A stretch of 64,000 nt of DNA from Zeimonas sediminis (lineage in GTDB: Bacteria > Pseudomonadota > Gammaproteobacteria > Burkholderiales > Burkholderiaceae_E): positions 1,364,001 through 1,428,000 of the forward strand of contig NZ_JAMQYE010000001.1 of assembly GCF_023721795.1 (NCBI RefSeq). The letters are read 5' to 3'. The first letter of the stretch is position 1, and every line of letters starts with the position of its first letter. Made by a program: the position numbers and the translations under genes. Below are positions 51,442 to 63,988 of the stretch, in pieces. The notes under the pieces are model-generated. The model saw nothing but the letters and a program-made list of their open reading frames with translations, did not search any database and was not told the DNA's origin.

Positions 51442-52923
51442 ATGAAATTTAGCACACGAGCAGCGTCGATCGAGCAGCTTCGCACCGGCTGCGCCTGGCT
51501 TCCGGTCACCGGCGGCAAGCGCCTCACGCCGAGCGGCGAGGCGCTCGACGCGCTCGCCGGCGGCCGCATCTCGGCGGCGCTCGCCAGCGGCGACCTCTCG
51601 GCGAAAGCCGGCGCCACGCTGCTGCTGCATCTCGACGGCGGCGTGCGCCGCGCGCTGCTCGTGTCCCTCGGCGACGACGACGAGGCCAGCGAGAAGACCT
51701 GGAACGAAGCGATCCGCGCGGCCTTCCGCGCGGCCGGCACGCTCGCCGCCGACGACGCGGTCTCGGTGCTGCACGAGGCGGCCGTGGCGGGCCGGGGCGC
51801 GGAGTGGAAGCTGCGCACGCAGGTCGCGGCCGGCCGCGAGTTCGCCTACCGGTTCGAGGAACTGAAGAGCAAGCGCGACGAGCAGCCGGTGCGTCCGGCC
51901 CGGGTCGCGCTGCTGGTGGCCAAGGCCGGTGCGGCGCGCGCCGCCACCGAGGTCGCCCGGGCCACCGCGCTGGCCAACGGCGTCGACCTGGCCCGCGACC
52001 TCGGCAACCTGCCTGGCAACGTGTGCACGCCGACCTATCTCGCCGACGCCGCGAAGAAGCTGGGCCGCGAGTTCGGCATGAAGGTCGACGTGCTCGCCGA
52101 GCGCCAGATGCAGGCGCTGAAGATGTTCTCGCTGCTGTCGGTGGGCAAGGGCTCGGATCAGCCACCGCGGCTGATCGTCGTCCACTACCAGGGCGCCTCG
52201 TCCAGGCAGGCGCCCGTCGCGCTGGTCGGCAAGGGCATCACCTTCGACACCGGCGGCATCTCTCTGAAGCCGGCCGCCGAAATGGACGAGATGAAGTTCG
52301 ACATGTGCGGCGCCGCTTCGGTGCTCGGCACGCTGCGCGCGGTCGCCGAGATGAAGCTCAAGATCAACCTGGTGGGCGTGATCGCGGCGGCCGAGAACAT
52401 GCCCAGCGGCAAGGCCAACAAGCCGGGCGACATCGTCACCAGCATGTCGGGCCAGACGATCGAGATCCTCAACACCGATGCCGAGGGCCGGCTGGTGCTG
52501 TGCGACGCGCTGACCTACGTGCAGCGCTTCAAGCCGCGCACCGTGGTCGACATCGCCACCCTCACCGGCGCCTGCGTGATCGCGCTGGGCCACCACCATA
52601 GCGGCCTGTTCACCCGCGAGGACGCGCTGGCGGCGGAGTTGACCGACGCGGGCCGCGAGGCCGGCGATACCTGCTGGCGCATGCCGATCGACGACGCCTA
52701 CCAGGAACAGCTGAAGTCGCCGTTCGCCGACATCGCCAACATCGGCGGCCGCGCGGCCGGCTCGGTCACCGCCGCCTGCTTCCTGTCGCGCTTCGCGAAG
52801 GGTTACGACTGGGCGCACCTCGACATTGCCGGCACCGCCTGGAAGTCGGGCGCGAACAAGGGCGCGAGCGGCCGGCCGGTGCCGCTGCTCACCCGCTTCC
52901 TGATCGGCCGCAGCGAAGGCTGA
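51442..52923 (+). CDS. pepA: Leucyl aminopeptidase PepA
   Basis: 493 residues. M17 peptidase: metal and catalytic motifs [16 protein letters not shown] and [16 protein letters not shown], with [13 protein letters not shown] between. A two-metal cytosolic hexamer that removes N-terminal residues; in E. coli it also binds DNA at carAB and cer. Co-directional with holC, 22 bp downstream. Confidence 0.95.
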   Translation: MKFSTRAASIEQLRTGCAWLPVTGGKRLTPSGEALDALAGGRISAALASGDLSAKAGATLLLHLDGGVRRALLVSLGDDDEASEKTWNEAIRAAFRAAGTLAADDAVSVLHEAAVAGRGAEWKLRTQVAAGREFAYRFEELKSKRDEQPVRPARVALLVAKAGAARAATEVARATALANGVDLARDLGNLPGNVCTPTYLADAAKKLGREFGMKVDVLAERQMQALKMFSLLSVGKGSDQPPRLIVVHYQGASSRQAPVALVGKGITFDTGGISLKPAAEMDEMKFDMCGAASVLGTLRAVAEMKLKINLVGVIAAAENMPSGKANKPGDIVTSMSGQTIEILNTDAEGRLVLCDALTYVQRFKPRTVVDIATLTGACVIALGHHHSGLFTREDALAAELTDAGREAGDTCWRMPIDDAYQEQLKSPFADIANIGGRAAGSVTAACFLSRFAKGYDWAHLDIAGTAWKSGANKGASGRPVPLLTRFLIGRSEG

Positions 52924-52945
52924 GCGCCGCGCGGCCCGCCCCCCT

Positions 52946-53371
52946 TTGACCCGTATCGACTTCCACGTCAACCTGCCGGACAAGCTGGCCTACGGGTGCC
53001 GGCTGGTCCGCAAGGCCTACCAGTCGGGCCGCCAGGTGCTGGTCTGGTGCGACGACCCGGTCCGGCTCGCCGAGTTCGACCGGCTGCTCTGGACCTTCTC
53101 CGCCGGCGACTTCGTGCCGCACGTGGGCGCCGCCGACCCGCTCGCGGCCGAGACACCGGTGCTGCTGGCCGCCGAGGCGCCCGAGGTGCCGCACCACGAC
53201 GTGATCGTGAACCTGGGCGACCGCACGCCGCCCAACTTCTCGCGCTTCGACCGGCTGATCGAACTGGTCTCCGGCGACGAGGCCGACCGGGCCCATGCCC
53301 GCGAGCGCTTCCGCTTCTACCGCGATCGCGGCTACCCGATGCAGACCCACGACCGGTCGGCGGACCGCTGA
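52946..53371 (+). CDS. holC: DNA polymerase III chi subunit HolC
   Basis: 141 residues from a TTG start (52946); the resulting MTRIDFHVNLPDKLAYGCRL is the normal HolC beginning and no ATG or GTG fits. Chi links the clamp loader to single-strand binding protein. Contains DRLLWTFSAGDFVPH and NLGDRTPPNFSRFDR typical of the family. Between pepA and a DUF2486 gene. Confidence 0.92.
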   Translation: MTRIDFHVNLPDKLAYGCRLVRKAYQSGRQVLVWCDDPVRLAEFDRLLWTFSAGDFVPHVGAADPLAAETPVLLAAEAPEVPHHDVIVNLGDRTPPNFSRFDRLIELVSGDEADRAHARERFRFYRDRGYPMQTHDRSADR

Positions 53372-53428
53372 GCCGCAGCCCGGTGGCTGCGGGATGCCGG
53401 GGCCGATCGCCGGCCGACAGGAGCCCGA

Positions 53429-53872
53429 ATGAACGACGAAGAGATCAGAAGGCTTGCCGAGCGGCTCCGCCAGGCGGCCGCCTCGGCGCCCGAAACCGGG
53501 GAGGACGCGATCCCGATGCTGACCGAGATCGTCGAGCCGTCCCCGCCCGACCCCGCAGCCGCGCCGATCGCCGGCGGTCCCGCCGCGCCGGGCCCGGCCC
53601 CGCAGCCGGCCGCGGCGGCAGCGGAGCCGGACCCCGGGCTCGAGGACCGGATCGTCGAGCGCGTGCTGGAACGACTCCTCGACGACCTCGAGCTGGTCGA
53701 CGCGCCGATCCGCAAGGCGGTGGCGGCGGCCACCGAGCGACTCGCCGAGTCGCTGTCGCAGGAGCTTCGCGACGGGCTCGGCTGGTCGCTGCGCGAGGCG
53801 ATCGAACCGGTCGTACGCGAGGCGGTGCGCGAAGCCACGTCCGCCGGTCCCGGCAGGCCCCGCCCTCTATAA
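53429..53872 (+). CDS. DUF2486-type hypothetical protein
   Basis: 147 residues. The conserved [10 protein letters not shown] segment near residue 28 is followed by a Pro/Ala-rich linker and a helical C-terminal half ([20 protein letters not shown] onward). Such genes sit between holC and valS in Burkholderiales. Function unknown, no membrane segment. GGAG-type ribosome site upstream of ATG 53429. Its stop codon overlaps the valS -10 box. Confidence 0.75.
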   Translation: MNDEEIRRLAERLRQAAASAPETGEDAIPMLTEIVEPSPPDPAAAPIAGGPAAPGPAPQPAAAAAEPDPGLEDRIVERVLERLLDDLELVDAPIRKAVAAATERLAESLSQELRDGLGWSLREAIEPVVREAVREATSAGPGRPRPL

Positions 53873-53873
53873 T
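53868..53873 (+). promoter_or_regulatory. -10 box of the valS promoter
   Basis: A perfect TATAAT overlaps the stop codon of the DUF2486 gene, 27 bp before the valS ATG. No clear -35 box at 17 bp. Confidence 0.5.
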
Positions 53874-53900
53874 TTCCGGTTCGATCAGACAGTTGCGAAC

Positions 53901-56900
53901 ATGACCGCTGCCAACGCCGCGGGCGCCGACGCGCTCGCCAAGAGTTTCGAACCCGCCGACATCGAGGCCCGCTGGTACCCGCTCTGGGAGTCGCGCGGCT
54001 ATTTCGCCGCCGGCGACGCGCCGGACGCGCCGGCCTTCTGCATCCAGCTGCCGCCGCCGAACGTGACCGGCACGCTGCACATGGGGCACGCGTTCAACCA
54101 GACGATCATGGACGCGCTGACCCGCTACTACCGGATGCGCGGCGCCAACACGCTTTGGCTGCCCGGCACCGACCACGCGGGCATCGCGACGCAGATCGTC
54201 GTCGAGCGCCAGCTCGACGCGCAGGGCGTGTCGCGCCACGACCTGGGCCGCGAGAAGTTCGTCGAGCGCGTCTGGGAGTGGAAGCAGGAGTCCGGCTCGA
54301 CGATCACCCGGCAGATGCGCCGGATGGGCGCGTCGACCGACTGGTCGCTCGAGTACTTCACGATGGACCCGAAGCTCTCGGAGGTCGTCAAGCAGGTCTT
54401 CGTGAAGCTGTACCGGCAGGGGCTGATCTACCGCGGCAAGCGGCTGGTCAACTGGGACCCGAAGCTGCTCACCGCCGTCTCCGACCTGGAGGTGGTCAGC
54501 GAGGAAGAAGACGGCAGCCTGTGGCACATCCGCTATCCGCTGGCCGACGGCAGCGGCTTCGTGACAGTGGCCACCACCCGGCCCGAGACCATGCTGGGCG
54601 ACACCGCGGTGATGGTGCACCCCGAAGACGAGCGCTACGCCGCGCTGATCGGGCGAAGCGTGCTGCTGCCGGTCACCGGCGAGGGCCCGGTCTTCGACGG
54701 CCGCGCGATGGACGCCGCCGCGCTGGCCGCGGCCGGCCGCGCCGCCGGCTGGCGCGAGATCCCGGTGATCGCCGACGCCTACGTGGACCGCGAGTTCGGC
54801 ACCGGCGTGGTCAAGGTGACGCCGGCGCACGACTTCAACGACTACGCGGTCGGCCAGCGCCACGATCTGCCGATCGTCCCGGTGCTGACCCTCGACGCGA
54901 AGATCAACGACAACGGCCCGACCCGCTACCGGGGCATGGACCGTTTCGACGCGCGCAAGCACATCGTCGAGGACCTCGAAACGCTCGGCCTGCTCGAGTC
55001 GGTCAAGCCGCACAAGCTGATGGTGCCGCGCGGCGACCGCACCAACGCGGTCATCGAGCCGATGCTCACCGACCAGTGGTTCGTGGCCATGAGCAAGGCC
55101 TCGCCGGCCGACTCGCTGCTCGGCGGCAAGAGCATCGCCGAGCGCTCGCTCGAAGTGGTCGCCGACGGCTCGATCCGCTTCGTGCCCGAGAACTGGACCG
55201 CCACCTACAACCACTGGCTCACCAACATCCAGGACTGGTGCATCTCGCGCCAGCTCTGGTGGGGCCACCAGATCCCGGCCTGGTACAAGGCCGACGACGC
55301 CGGCGCGGCCATCCACGACGGCAGCGTGTTCGTCGCGCTCGACGAGGCCGACGCGCGTGCGCAGGCCGCCGCCGCCGGCTGGACCGGCCCGCTGGTGCGC
55401 GACGCCGACGTGCTCGACACCTGGTTCTCCTCGGCGCTGGTGCCCTTCTCCACCCTGGTCGACCCGGACCAGCCCTTCCGCGACGGCGCGCCGAACGTGC
55501 TGCCGAAGCTCGCGCAGTTCCTGCCCTCGTCGGTGCTGGTCACCGGCTTCGACATCATCTTCTTCTGGGTGGCGCGAATGGTCATGATGACCCTCGCGTT
55601 CACCGGCCAGGTGCCCTTCCGGCACGTGTACGTGCACGCGCTGGTGCGAGATGCCGAAGGCCAGAAGATGTCCAAGAGCAAGGGCAACACGCTCGACCCG
55701 ATCGACCTGATCGACGGCATCGACATCGGCACGCTGGTAGGCAAGCGAACCACCGGACTGATGAACCCGAAGCAGGCCGCCAGCATCGAGAAGCGAACCC
55801 GCAAGGAGTATCCGGAGGGCATCCCGGCCTTCGGCGCCGACGCGCTGCGCTTCACCTTCGCGTCGCTCGCCAGCCCCGGGCGCAACATCAACTTCGACCT
55901 GGGCCGCTGCGAGGGCTACCGCAACTTCTGCAACAAGCTGTGGAACGCCACCCGCTTCGTGCTGATGAACTGCGAGGGCCACGACTGCGGGCTCGAGCCG
56001 CACACCGCCGAGCAGTGCGCGCCCGGCGGCTACCTGGAGTTCAGCCAGGCCGACCGCTGGATCACCTCGCAGCTGCAGCGTGTCGAGGCCGAGGTCGAGA
56101 AGCACTTCGGCGACTACCGCTTCGACCTGGCCGCGCGCGCGATCTACGAGTTCGTGTGGAACGAGTACTGCGACTGGTACCTGGAGCTGGCCAAGGTGCA
56201 GGTGCAGGGCGGCAACGACGCGGCGGCGCGCGCCACCCGCCGCACGCTGCTGCGCGTGCTCGAGGCGGTGCTCAGGCTCGCCCACCCGATCGTCCCGTTC
56301 ATCACCGAGGAGCTGTGGCAGAAGGTCGCGCCGCTCGCGCTGCGCTACGGCGAGCGCGGCGATCAGACCCTCGCCGGCGACGCGCTCGCGAAGGCGATGG
56401 CCGAGCGCCGCTTCTCGATCATGACCCAGCGCTACCCGCAGAGCGAGCCCGGCAAGATCGACGAGATCGCCGAGGCCTGGGTGTCGGAGCTCAAGGCCCA
56501 GATCGACGCCTGCCGAGCGCTGCGCGGCGAGATGGGCATCTCGCCCGCGCAGAAGCTGCCGCTGGTCGCCTCGGGCGAGCGCGAGCGGCTCGCCGGCTTC
56601 GCGCCCTACCTGAAGGCGCTCGCCAAGCTCGAGGCGGTCGAGATCGTCGACGCGCTGCCCGAGGGCTCGATCGCGCCGGTGCAGATCGTCGGCGACGCGC
56701 ACCTGATGCTGAAGGTCGAGATCGACGTCGACGCCGAGCGCCAGCGGCTGGACAAGGAGATCGCCCGCGTCGAAGGCGAGATCGCCAAGGCCCAGGCCAA
56801 GCTGGGCAACGCGAGCTTCGTCGAGCGCGCGCCGGCGGCGGTGGTCGAGCAGGAGCGCGGGCGGCTGGCGGCGTTCAGCGAGACCGTCGGGAAGCTGCAG

Positions 56901-56924
56901 GCGCAACGCGCCCGCCTCGGCTGA
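53901..56924 (+). CDS. valS: Valyl-tRNA synthetase
   Basis: 1007 residues. Class I motifs: HIGH-type [16 protein letters not shown] (about 50-65) and [12 protein letters not shown] (about 588). The editing domain ([33 protein letters not shown]) and a C-terminal coiled coil (about 935-1000) are present. Charges tRNA-Val and hydrolyses Thr-tRNA-Val. Confidence 0.97.
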   Translation: MTAANAAGADALAKSFEPADIEARWYPLWESRGYFAAGDAPDAPAFCIQLPPPNVTGTLHMGHAFNQTIMDALTRYYRMRGANTLWLPGTDHAGIATQIVVERQLDAQGVSRHDLGREKFVERVWEWKQESGSTITRQMRRMGASTDWSLEYFTMDPKLSEVVKQVFVKLYRQGLIYRGKRLVNWDPKLLTAVSDLEVVSEEEDGSLWHIRYPLADGSGFVTVATTRPETMLGDTAVMVHPEDERYAALIGRSVLLPVTGEGPVFDGRAMDAAALAAAGRAAGWREIPVIADAYVDREFGTGVVKVTPAHDFNDYAVGQRHDLPIVPVLTLDAKINDNGPTRYRGMDRFDARKHIVEDLETLGLLESVKPHKLMVPRGDRTNAVIEPMLTDQWFVAMSKASPADSLLGGKSIAERSLEVVADGSIRFVPENWTATYNHWLTNIQDWCISRQLWWGHQIPAWYKADDAGAAIHDGSVFVALDEADARAQAAAAGWTGPLVRDADVLDTWFSSALVPFSTLVDPDQPFRDGAPNVLPKLAQFLPSSVLVTGFDIIFFWVARMVMMTLAFTGQVPFRHVYVHALVRDAEGQKMSKSKGNTLDPIDLIDGIDIGTLVGKRTTGLMNPKQAASIEKRTRKEYPEGIPAFGADALRFTFASLASPGRNINFDLGRCEGYRNFCNKLWNATRFVLMNCEGHDCGLEPHTAEQCAPGGYLEFSQADRWITSQLQRVEAEVEKHFGDYRFDLAARAIYEFVWNEYCDWYLELAKVQVQGGNDAAARATRRTLLRVLEAVLRLAHPIVPFITEELWQKVAPLALRYGERGDQTLAGDALAKAMAERRFSIMTQRYPQSEPGKIDEIAEAWVSELKAQIDACRALRGEMGISPAQKLPLVASGERERLAGFAPYLKALAKLEAVEIVDALPEGSIAPVQIVGDAHLMLKVEIDVDAERQRLDKEIARVEGEIAKAQAKLGNASFVERAPAAVVEQERGRLAAFSETVGKLQAQRARLG

Positions 56925-56975
56925 CCGCTCGCTCGGCTGCGCGACGCGGCCGGGCGCTCTTGGTTGCTTGCGCCC

Positions 56976-57178
56976 GGGCGGGGAAGCGGGGCGTGGGTTT
57001 CGGGGCTTGGTGCTGCGCCCCGCTTCGCGGGGTTCGCTCGCCTTCCTCGTCCGCGGCGGCTCGGGCGCAACTCGCGATCCCTGCGGGATCGCTCAGACAG
57101 CGCCCTCGCTGATCGCCGCTCCCTACGGAAGCGCTCGCCTTGCACAGGCCCCGAAACCCACGCCCCGCTTCCCCGCCC
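56976..57178. repeat. 31-bp inverted repeat pair A
   Basis: The arm at 56976-57006 (beginning GGGCGGGGAAGCGGGG) is exactly repeated in reverse complement at 57148-57178. Pairing can continue inward with one mismatch. The 141-bp interior holds a perfect hairpin GCGATCCC-TGC-GGGATCGC at 57074-57092. Confidence 0.9.
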
Positions 57179-57284
57179 TCGACATCGTGCGCTTCGACGC
57201 GGGCGGCCGCGTCGCGCTGTCGCGCTCGCTCATGCCTGGTGAAGCTGTCGTTCCGGGCACGGACCGCGCGCCACGACGCATCCA

Positions 57285-57501
57285 GCGCGCGGAGGCCGGG
57301 GCCCGCTTGCGCACCCTTGTGCGCTGGCGCGGGAGCGCAGTGAAGATCCGGCGCGCGAAGCGCGAGCGGAACGCTGTCTGAAGCCCGCCAAAGGCGGGCT
57401 GAGTTGCGTTCCGCGACGGGGCTGAGCGTCCGCGCGACCAAGCGTTTCCGCGAAGCGGACAGCGCACCCGGGTGTGCAAGCGGGCCCCGGCCTCCGCGCG
57501 C
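57285..57501. repeat. 32-bp inverted repeat pair B
   Basis: The arm at 57285-57316 (beginning GCGCGCGGAGGCCGGGGC) is repeated in reverse complement at 57470-57501 with one mismatch (31 of 32). The interior is 153 bp. Element size and arm length resemble pair A, though the arm sequences differ. Confidence 0.9.
57366..57414. repeat. Compound hairpin inside repeat B
   Basis: Outer arms GCGGAACGC (57366-57374) and GCGTTCCGC (57406-57414) enclose a perfect inner stem AGCCCGCC-AAA-GGCGGGCT (57382-57400). No T run follows, so it is not a typical terminator. Confidence 0.8.
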
Positions 57502-57540
57502 CGCACCACCCGATCAGCGCCCGGCCGAGCCGAAGCCGGC

Positions 57541-58278
57541 TCAGCCCACCGTGCAGTAGCCGCCGTCCACCAGCATGACCGTGCCCGTCATGTACCGCGC
57601 CGCATCCGAGCACAGGAACAGGATCGGGTCGGCGATCTCCGACGGATCGGCCCAGCGGCCCATCGGGATCCGGGCCATGATCATCGCGTTGCGCTCGGGG
57701 TTGTCGCGGGCGCCCTTGGACAGGTTGGTGACGATCCAGCCCGGCGCGACCGCGTTGACCCGGATGCCGTCGGCCGCGTAGGCGGCGGCGAGCGACATCG
57801 TCAGGTTGCGCACCGCGCCCTTCGATGCCGAGTAGGCGGGCTGCTTCGGGCCGCCGAACACGGTCATCACCGACGCGATGAACACGATCGAGCCCTTGCT
57901 CTTCGCGAGCAGCGGGCGCGCCGCGGTGGACACCCGCATGCCGCCCGACACGTTGACGTCGAGCACGCGGTCGAACTGCTCGGGGTCGTGCTCGGCGTCG
58001 CGCAAGATCATGCCTGCGCTGTTGACGACCGCATCGAGGCTGTCGAGCCCGCCCACCAGCGCGTCCACTGCGGCCTTGTCCGACACGTCGAGGGCGCGCA
58101 CGTCGATGCCGGCGAAATCCGGGTTCGCCCGCGCGGCGGCGAGCTCGGCTTCGGTGAAGCCGCAGGCGATCACGCTGGCGCCGGCACGCTTGAATGCGAG
58201 ACTGGTCGCGGCCCCGATGCCCGAGGTGCCGCCGGTGACGAGGACGGTCTTGCCGGCATAGTCGAAACGAACGTTCAT
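57541..58278 (-). CDS. Short-chain dehydrogenase/reductase
   Basis: 245 residues. NAD(P) motif TGGTSGIG (15-22), NSAG (86-89), catalytic S136, Y149 and K153 (YSASK). Classical SDR, substrate unknown. It starts 1 bp after the tusA stop, so the two are one operon. Confidence 0.9.
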   Translation of the reverse strand: MNVRFDYAGKTVLVTGGTSGIGAATSLAFKRAGASVIACGFTEAELAAARANPDFAGIDVRALDVSDKAAVDALVGGLDSLDAVVNSAGMILRDAEHDPEQFDRVLDVNVSGGMRVSTAARPLLAKSKGSIVFIASVMTVFGGPKQPAYSASKGAVRNLTMSLAAAYAADGIRVNAVAPGWIVTNLSKGARDNPERNAMIMARIPMGRWADPSEIADPILFLCSDAARYMTGTVMLVDGGYCTVG

Positions 58279-58279
58279 T

Positions 58280-58522
58280 TCAGCGCCGCTTCAGGTAGAA
58301 GGACCACTCGCGATCGGCTGCGTCGATTCGCAGCAGCTCGTGCCCGGTCTGGCGGGCGAAGGCCTGGAAGTCGCGCTGCGAGCCGGGGTCGCTGGACATC
58401 ACCTTCAGCACCTGGCCGCTCTGCAATTCGGCGAGCGCCTTCTTGGCGCGAAGGATCGGCAGCGGGCAGTTCAGCCCGCGCGCGTCGACCTCGCGGTCGA
58501 ACGAAATGGCGGTATCGGTCAT
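58280..58522 (-). CDS. TusA-family sulfurtransferase
   Basis: 80 residues from ATG at 58522 (GGGAA upstream); a 15-residue in-frame extension is not supported. CPxP motif with active C19 (DARGLNCPLPILRAKKAL). Carries persulfide sulfur for tRNA thiolation, molybdenum cofactor or sulfur oxidation. The single-domain form and lone context do not tell which. Confidence 0.9.
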   Translation of the reverse strand: MTDTAISFDREVDARGLNCPLPILRAKKALAELQSGQVLKVMSSDPGSQRDFQAFARQTGHELLRIDAADREWSFYLKRR

Positions 58523-58666
58523 GGCAGTTCCCGGAAGCGTTTGCGTGGCGCAACTGACAAAAATCAAGTCTAGCAGCAGCGCCGGCCCGCGATCGGCAGA
58601 CGGTCGACAAGCCCGCAGGGAATCTCGCGCGCCACCGGAAACCGCCGGCAGGCCCTAGGCCAGGTT

Positions 58667-59194
58667 CTAGACCAGGCCCAGCCCGCCGGCCAGCGCGCCG
58701 GCGCCGATCAGCCACAGCGGGTTGCGCCGGCTGAACAGGAAGAAGGCGAAGGACGCGGCGGTGAGCACCCAGAGTTTCCAGTCGACGTTGTTGGCCTGCG
58801 CGATGATCCAGCCCGCCGCCAGCGTGAGCCCGATCGCGATCGGCGACAGCCCGCGGCGGATCGAGCGGACCAGCCTGCCGGTCTGGTTGGCGGTGCGCCA
58901 GCGGTTGCCCCAGAAGCAGAGGATGCTCGAGGGCAGCAGGATGCCGACCGTGGCCGCGAGCGCGCCGGCCGCGCCGGCCGCCTGCCAGCCGAGCAGGGTC
59001 ACGAACAGGATGTTGGGCCCCGGGGCCGCCTGGGCGAGCGCGATCGCGTCGGTGAACTGCGCGTCGCTCATCCAGCCGCGCTCGTCGACCAGGTAGCGGT
59101 TCATCTCCGGCGAGGTGCCGAGCGCGCCGCCGATCGCCAGCAGCGACAGCGACGCGAAGTGCAGGAAGAGCTGGAGCAGGTCGGCTGCGCTCAT
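58667..59194 (-). CDS. Chromate transporter, second half (ChrA short form)
   Basis: 175 residues, about five helices, with the ChrA motif AQAAPGPNILFVTLLGW. Together with the next gene upstream it forms a two-gene short-chain chromate transporter in place of one fused ChrA. The start overlaps that gene's stop by ATGA. Substrate (chromate or sulfate-like anion) inferred from the family. Confidence 0.85.
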   Translation of the reverse strand: MSAADLLQLFLHFASLSLLAIGGALGTSPEMNRYLVDERGWMSDAQFTDAIALAQAAPGPNILFVTLLGWQAAGAAGALAATVGILLPSSILCFWGNRWRTANQTGRLVRSIRRGLSPIAIGLTLAAGWIIAQANNVDWKLWVLTAASFAFFLFSRRNPLWLIGAGALAGGLGLV

Positions 59195-59889
59195 CGGCCG
59201 GCTCCCCCGTCCTGTTCGCGGCCTCGGTCCCTGCCCTGCTCCTGTTGCCTGCCCGTGTCCTGCGCCGCCGGCCGCTCCGCGATCCACGCCAGCCCGATCG
59301 CGCAGGGCCCGACCACCGCCAGCACCCACGCCAGCGGCAACCGCAGCACCGCGATGCCGACGAAGGCCACGATTCCAAAGCCCAGCCACCGCCAGCGCGC
59401 GGCCCAGGACTGTCCGAGCCGCACCGCGGTCGCCAGCAGCAGGCCCGCGGCGACCGCCGCCATCGCGGTCACCGCGCGCTGCAGCCACGGCACGTCGGCG
59501 AAGCGCTCGTAGGCGATCGCGATCGACATCACGACGATCGCGGGAAACACCAGCATGCCGGCCAGCGCCGCCAGCGCGCCGCGCCAGCCGAACCAGCGGT
59601 CGCCGGCCATCAGCGCCAGGTTGCAGACGTTGGGACCGGGCATCAGCTGGCCGAAGGCGAGCAACTCGACGAAGTCGTCGCGGTCGAGCCACTTGCGCTC
59701 CTCGACGAGCACCCGCTGGGCCCACGGCAGCACGCCGCCGAAGCCGTGAAGCGCGAGCCGGCTGAACACCAGGAACAGCTCGGCCAGCGAGGCCGGGCCG
59801 GGTGCCGCGCGCGCCGCGGCAGGCGAATCCGGCGCGGCCGACCCCTCGTTCGTCTTGCTCACGGCCGGCTCTTCGTTCGCCGCGCTCAC
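59191..59889 (-). CDS. Chromate transporter, first half (ChrA short form)
   Basis: 232 residues. After an Ala/Glu-rich N-terminal tail of about 35 residues comes the ChrA N-domain: FSRLALHGFGGVLPW and GQLMPGPNVCNLALMAG, then further helices and a Gln/Arg-rich C-terminal tail. It overlaps both neighbours by 4 bp, forming an MFS - chrA1 - chrA2 operon. Confidence 0.87.
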   Translation of the reverse strand: MSAANEEPAVSKTNEGSAAPDSPAAARAAPGPASLAELFLVFSRLALHGFGGVLPWAQRVLVEERKWLDRDDFVELLAFGQLMPGPNVCNLALMAGDRWFGWRGALAALAGMLVFPAIVVMSIAIAYERFADVPWLQRAVTAMAAVAAGLLLATAVRLGQSWAARWRWLGFGIVAFVGIAVLRLPLAWVLAVVGPCAIGLAWIAERPAAQDTGRQQEQGRDRGREQDGGAGR

Positions 59890-61055
59890 CGCCGATCCTC
59901 GAGCCAGAGCCCGCGGGCCACGTGCGCGCCGCCGCCGGCGATCAGTGCCGCCATGCCCCAGAAGATCGCCGACAGGCCGAAGGCCGCGCCGAAGGCGCCG
60001 AAGGCGGTGGGCAGGAAGGTCTGCGTGCCGTTGATCAGCGTCATCCGCAGGCCGGCGGCCTCGCCGAGACGGTCGGGCGGCGAGACCCGGTGCAGCACGA
60101 CCATCACCATCGGCTGCGCCACCCCGAGCCCGAGGCCCAGCAGGAAGGACAGCGCCAGCATCGTCGGCAGCGCCGGGAAGGCCGGGTACGCGAGGTAGAC
60201 CATGGCGGCGATCGCCATCGCCGTCAGCACCAGCGCCCAGTCGCCGACCCGGCGGGCGAGCCTCGGCAGCGCGAGCCGCACGACGAAGGTCGCCACCGAG
60301 AAGGCGCCGAGCACCAGGCCGATCTTCGAGGCCGAGATGCCGAGACTCGCGCCGTAGAGCGGCACGAGGAACTGGTGGACGTCCCAGGCCGAAGACAGCA
60401 CGACCACCGACAGGTACAGCCGCCTGAGCTCGGGCGTGTCGACCAGGTCGAGCAGCCGCGCCGACGGCACGCCGGGCCGCGCGACCTGCGGCCCGGGTAA
60501 CGGCAGCTCGCGCGTGAGCGGCGCGCGCAGCAGGACGGCCAGCGCGGCGATCGCGACCAGACCCAGAAGCGCGAAGGCCCAGCGGTGGCCGACCAGGTCG
60601 ATCGCGACGCCGGCGCTGGTCGGGCCGAGGAAGCCCGACACCGAGAAGCCCAGCGCCATCAGGCTGAAGTTGCCGGTGCGGGCCTCGGCGCCGCCGATGA
60701 TGCCGGCCGCCTTCTGCGCGGCCAGGTAGTAGGCCATCATGCCCAGCCCGATCGTGACGCTGGCGAGGTACATCGCGCCGATGTCCCAGGTCAGGAAGGG
60801 AACGAGGACGCCGAAGGCGAGCAGCGCGCTGCCGCCGATCATCGGCACGCGCATGCCGACCCGGTCGATCCAGCGTCCGGCCGGCACCGACAGGAACATC
60901 GGCAGCATCGCGTAGAACGACAGCAGCAGGCCGATCGCGAAGGGCGAGGCGCCGAGTTCGAGCGCGCCGAGCGAGACCGCCACCCGGCTGCCTGCGAAGG
61001 CGGTGTGCGCCAGGACGGTCAGCGCGACCAGCAGCCGGATCGGCGTGAGCGTCAT
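59886..61055 (-). CDS. MFS transporter
   Basis: 389 residues, twelve helices. Typical loop PAGRWIDRVGMRVPMIGG between helices 2 and 3. Substrate unknown. First gene of the operon with the split chromate transporter (4-bp overlap), so a role in oxyanion or metal tolerance is possible but not shown. Confidence 0.88.
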   Translation of the reverse strand: MTLTPIRLLVALTVLAHTAFAGSRVAVSLGALELGASPFAIGLLLSFYAMLPMFLSVPAGRWIDRVGMRVPMIGGSALLAFGVLVPFLTWDIGAMYLASVTIGLGMMAYYLAAQKAAGIIGGAEARTGNFSLMALGFSVSGFLGPTSAGVAIDLVGHRWAFALLGLVAIAALAVLLRAPLTRELPLPGPQVARPGVPSARLLDLVDTPELRRLYLSVVVLSSAWDVHQFLVPLYGASLGISASKIGLVLGAFSVATFVVRLALPRLARRVGDWALVLTAMAIAAMVYLAYPAFPALPTMLALSFLLGLGLGVAQPMVMVVLHRVSPPDRLGEAAGLRMTLINGTQTFLPTAFGAFGAAFGLSAIFWGMAALIAGGGAHVARGLWLEDRR

Positions 61056-61189
61056 GGGCTGGCCGGCATCACGGGCGGACCGGCATCAGGCGCAGGCCGG
61101 GGTCCGAGAAGATCGGGGGCGCAAGAAGGCCGTCGCCGCGACGCGGCGCCGCCCGGCGCTCGACCGCGCACGGCCGACCCGTCGATCGT

Positions 61190-63808
<2,619 letters not shown>

Positions 63809-63900
63809 GGCGTGCTCGGAACTCGACAGGGTGGTTTTTCAGGGCAACCTGCAATTCTACCCATTGATGGCAAACCGAGGGCGCCATGACCCGATACAGG

Positions 63901-63927
63901 AAAAAAAGCGGGCGCCGACAGGCGCCC
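63901..63927 (-). terminator. Terminator of a minus-strand transcript entering from the right
   Basis: On the minus strand GGGCGCC / GGCGCCC (63927-63921 with 63916-63910, loop TGTC) is followed, two bases later, by seven T (63907-63901). It ends a transcript whose gene lies beyond the right edge. Confidence 0.8.
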
Positions 63928-63938
63928 GGAAGGGGGAG

Positions 63939-63988
63939 GAGAGGTTCCAGCGAATCGTCTGGGGGCGATTCCGCGGAAGAGAGGTTCC
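63939..63988. repeat. Pair of 10-bp direct repeats at the right edge
   Basis: GAGAGGTTCC occurs at 63939-63948 and again at 63979-63988, 40 bp apart, with an imperfect inverted repeat (GCGAATCG / CGATTCCGC) between them. It lies just before the terminator on the minus strand and may belong to the 3' part of an RNA. Confidence 0.5.

Larger units (their letters stand above)
56925..57540. other. Gene-free block of nested inverted repeats
   Basis: 616 bp between valS and the SDR gene. Short open frames here show no protein-like composition, start context or family signature. The region consists of two long-armed inverted repeats (next entries) plus many small GC-rich hairpins, several closed by GAAG/TTCG-type loops, such as CCCCGC-TT-GCGGGG at about 57018-57032. 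No transposase, target-site duplication or terminator with a T run is visible. Confidence 0.7.

Noticed and set aside
56964-57509. Several open frames of about 90-190 codons in the gap between valS and the SDR gene
   Set aside because: They run through inverted repeats, repeat the same peptide on opposite strands because of the palindromes, and lack ribosome sites.
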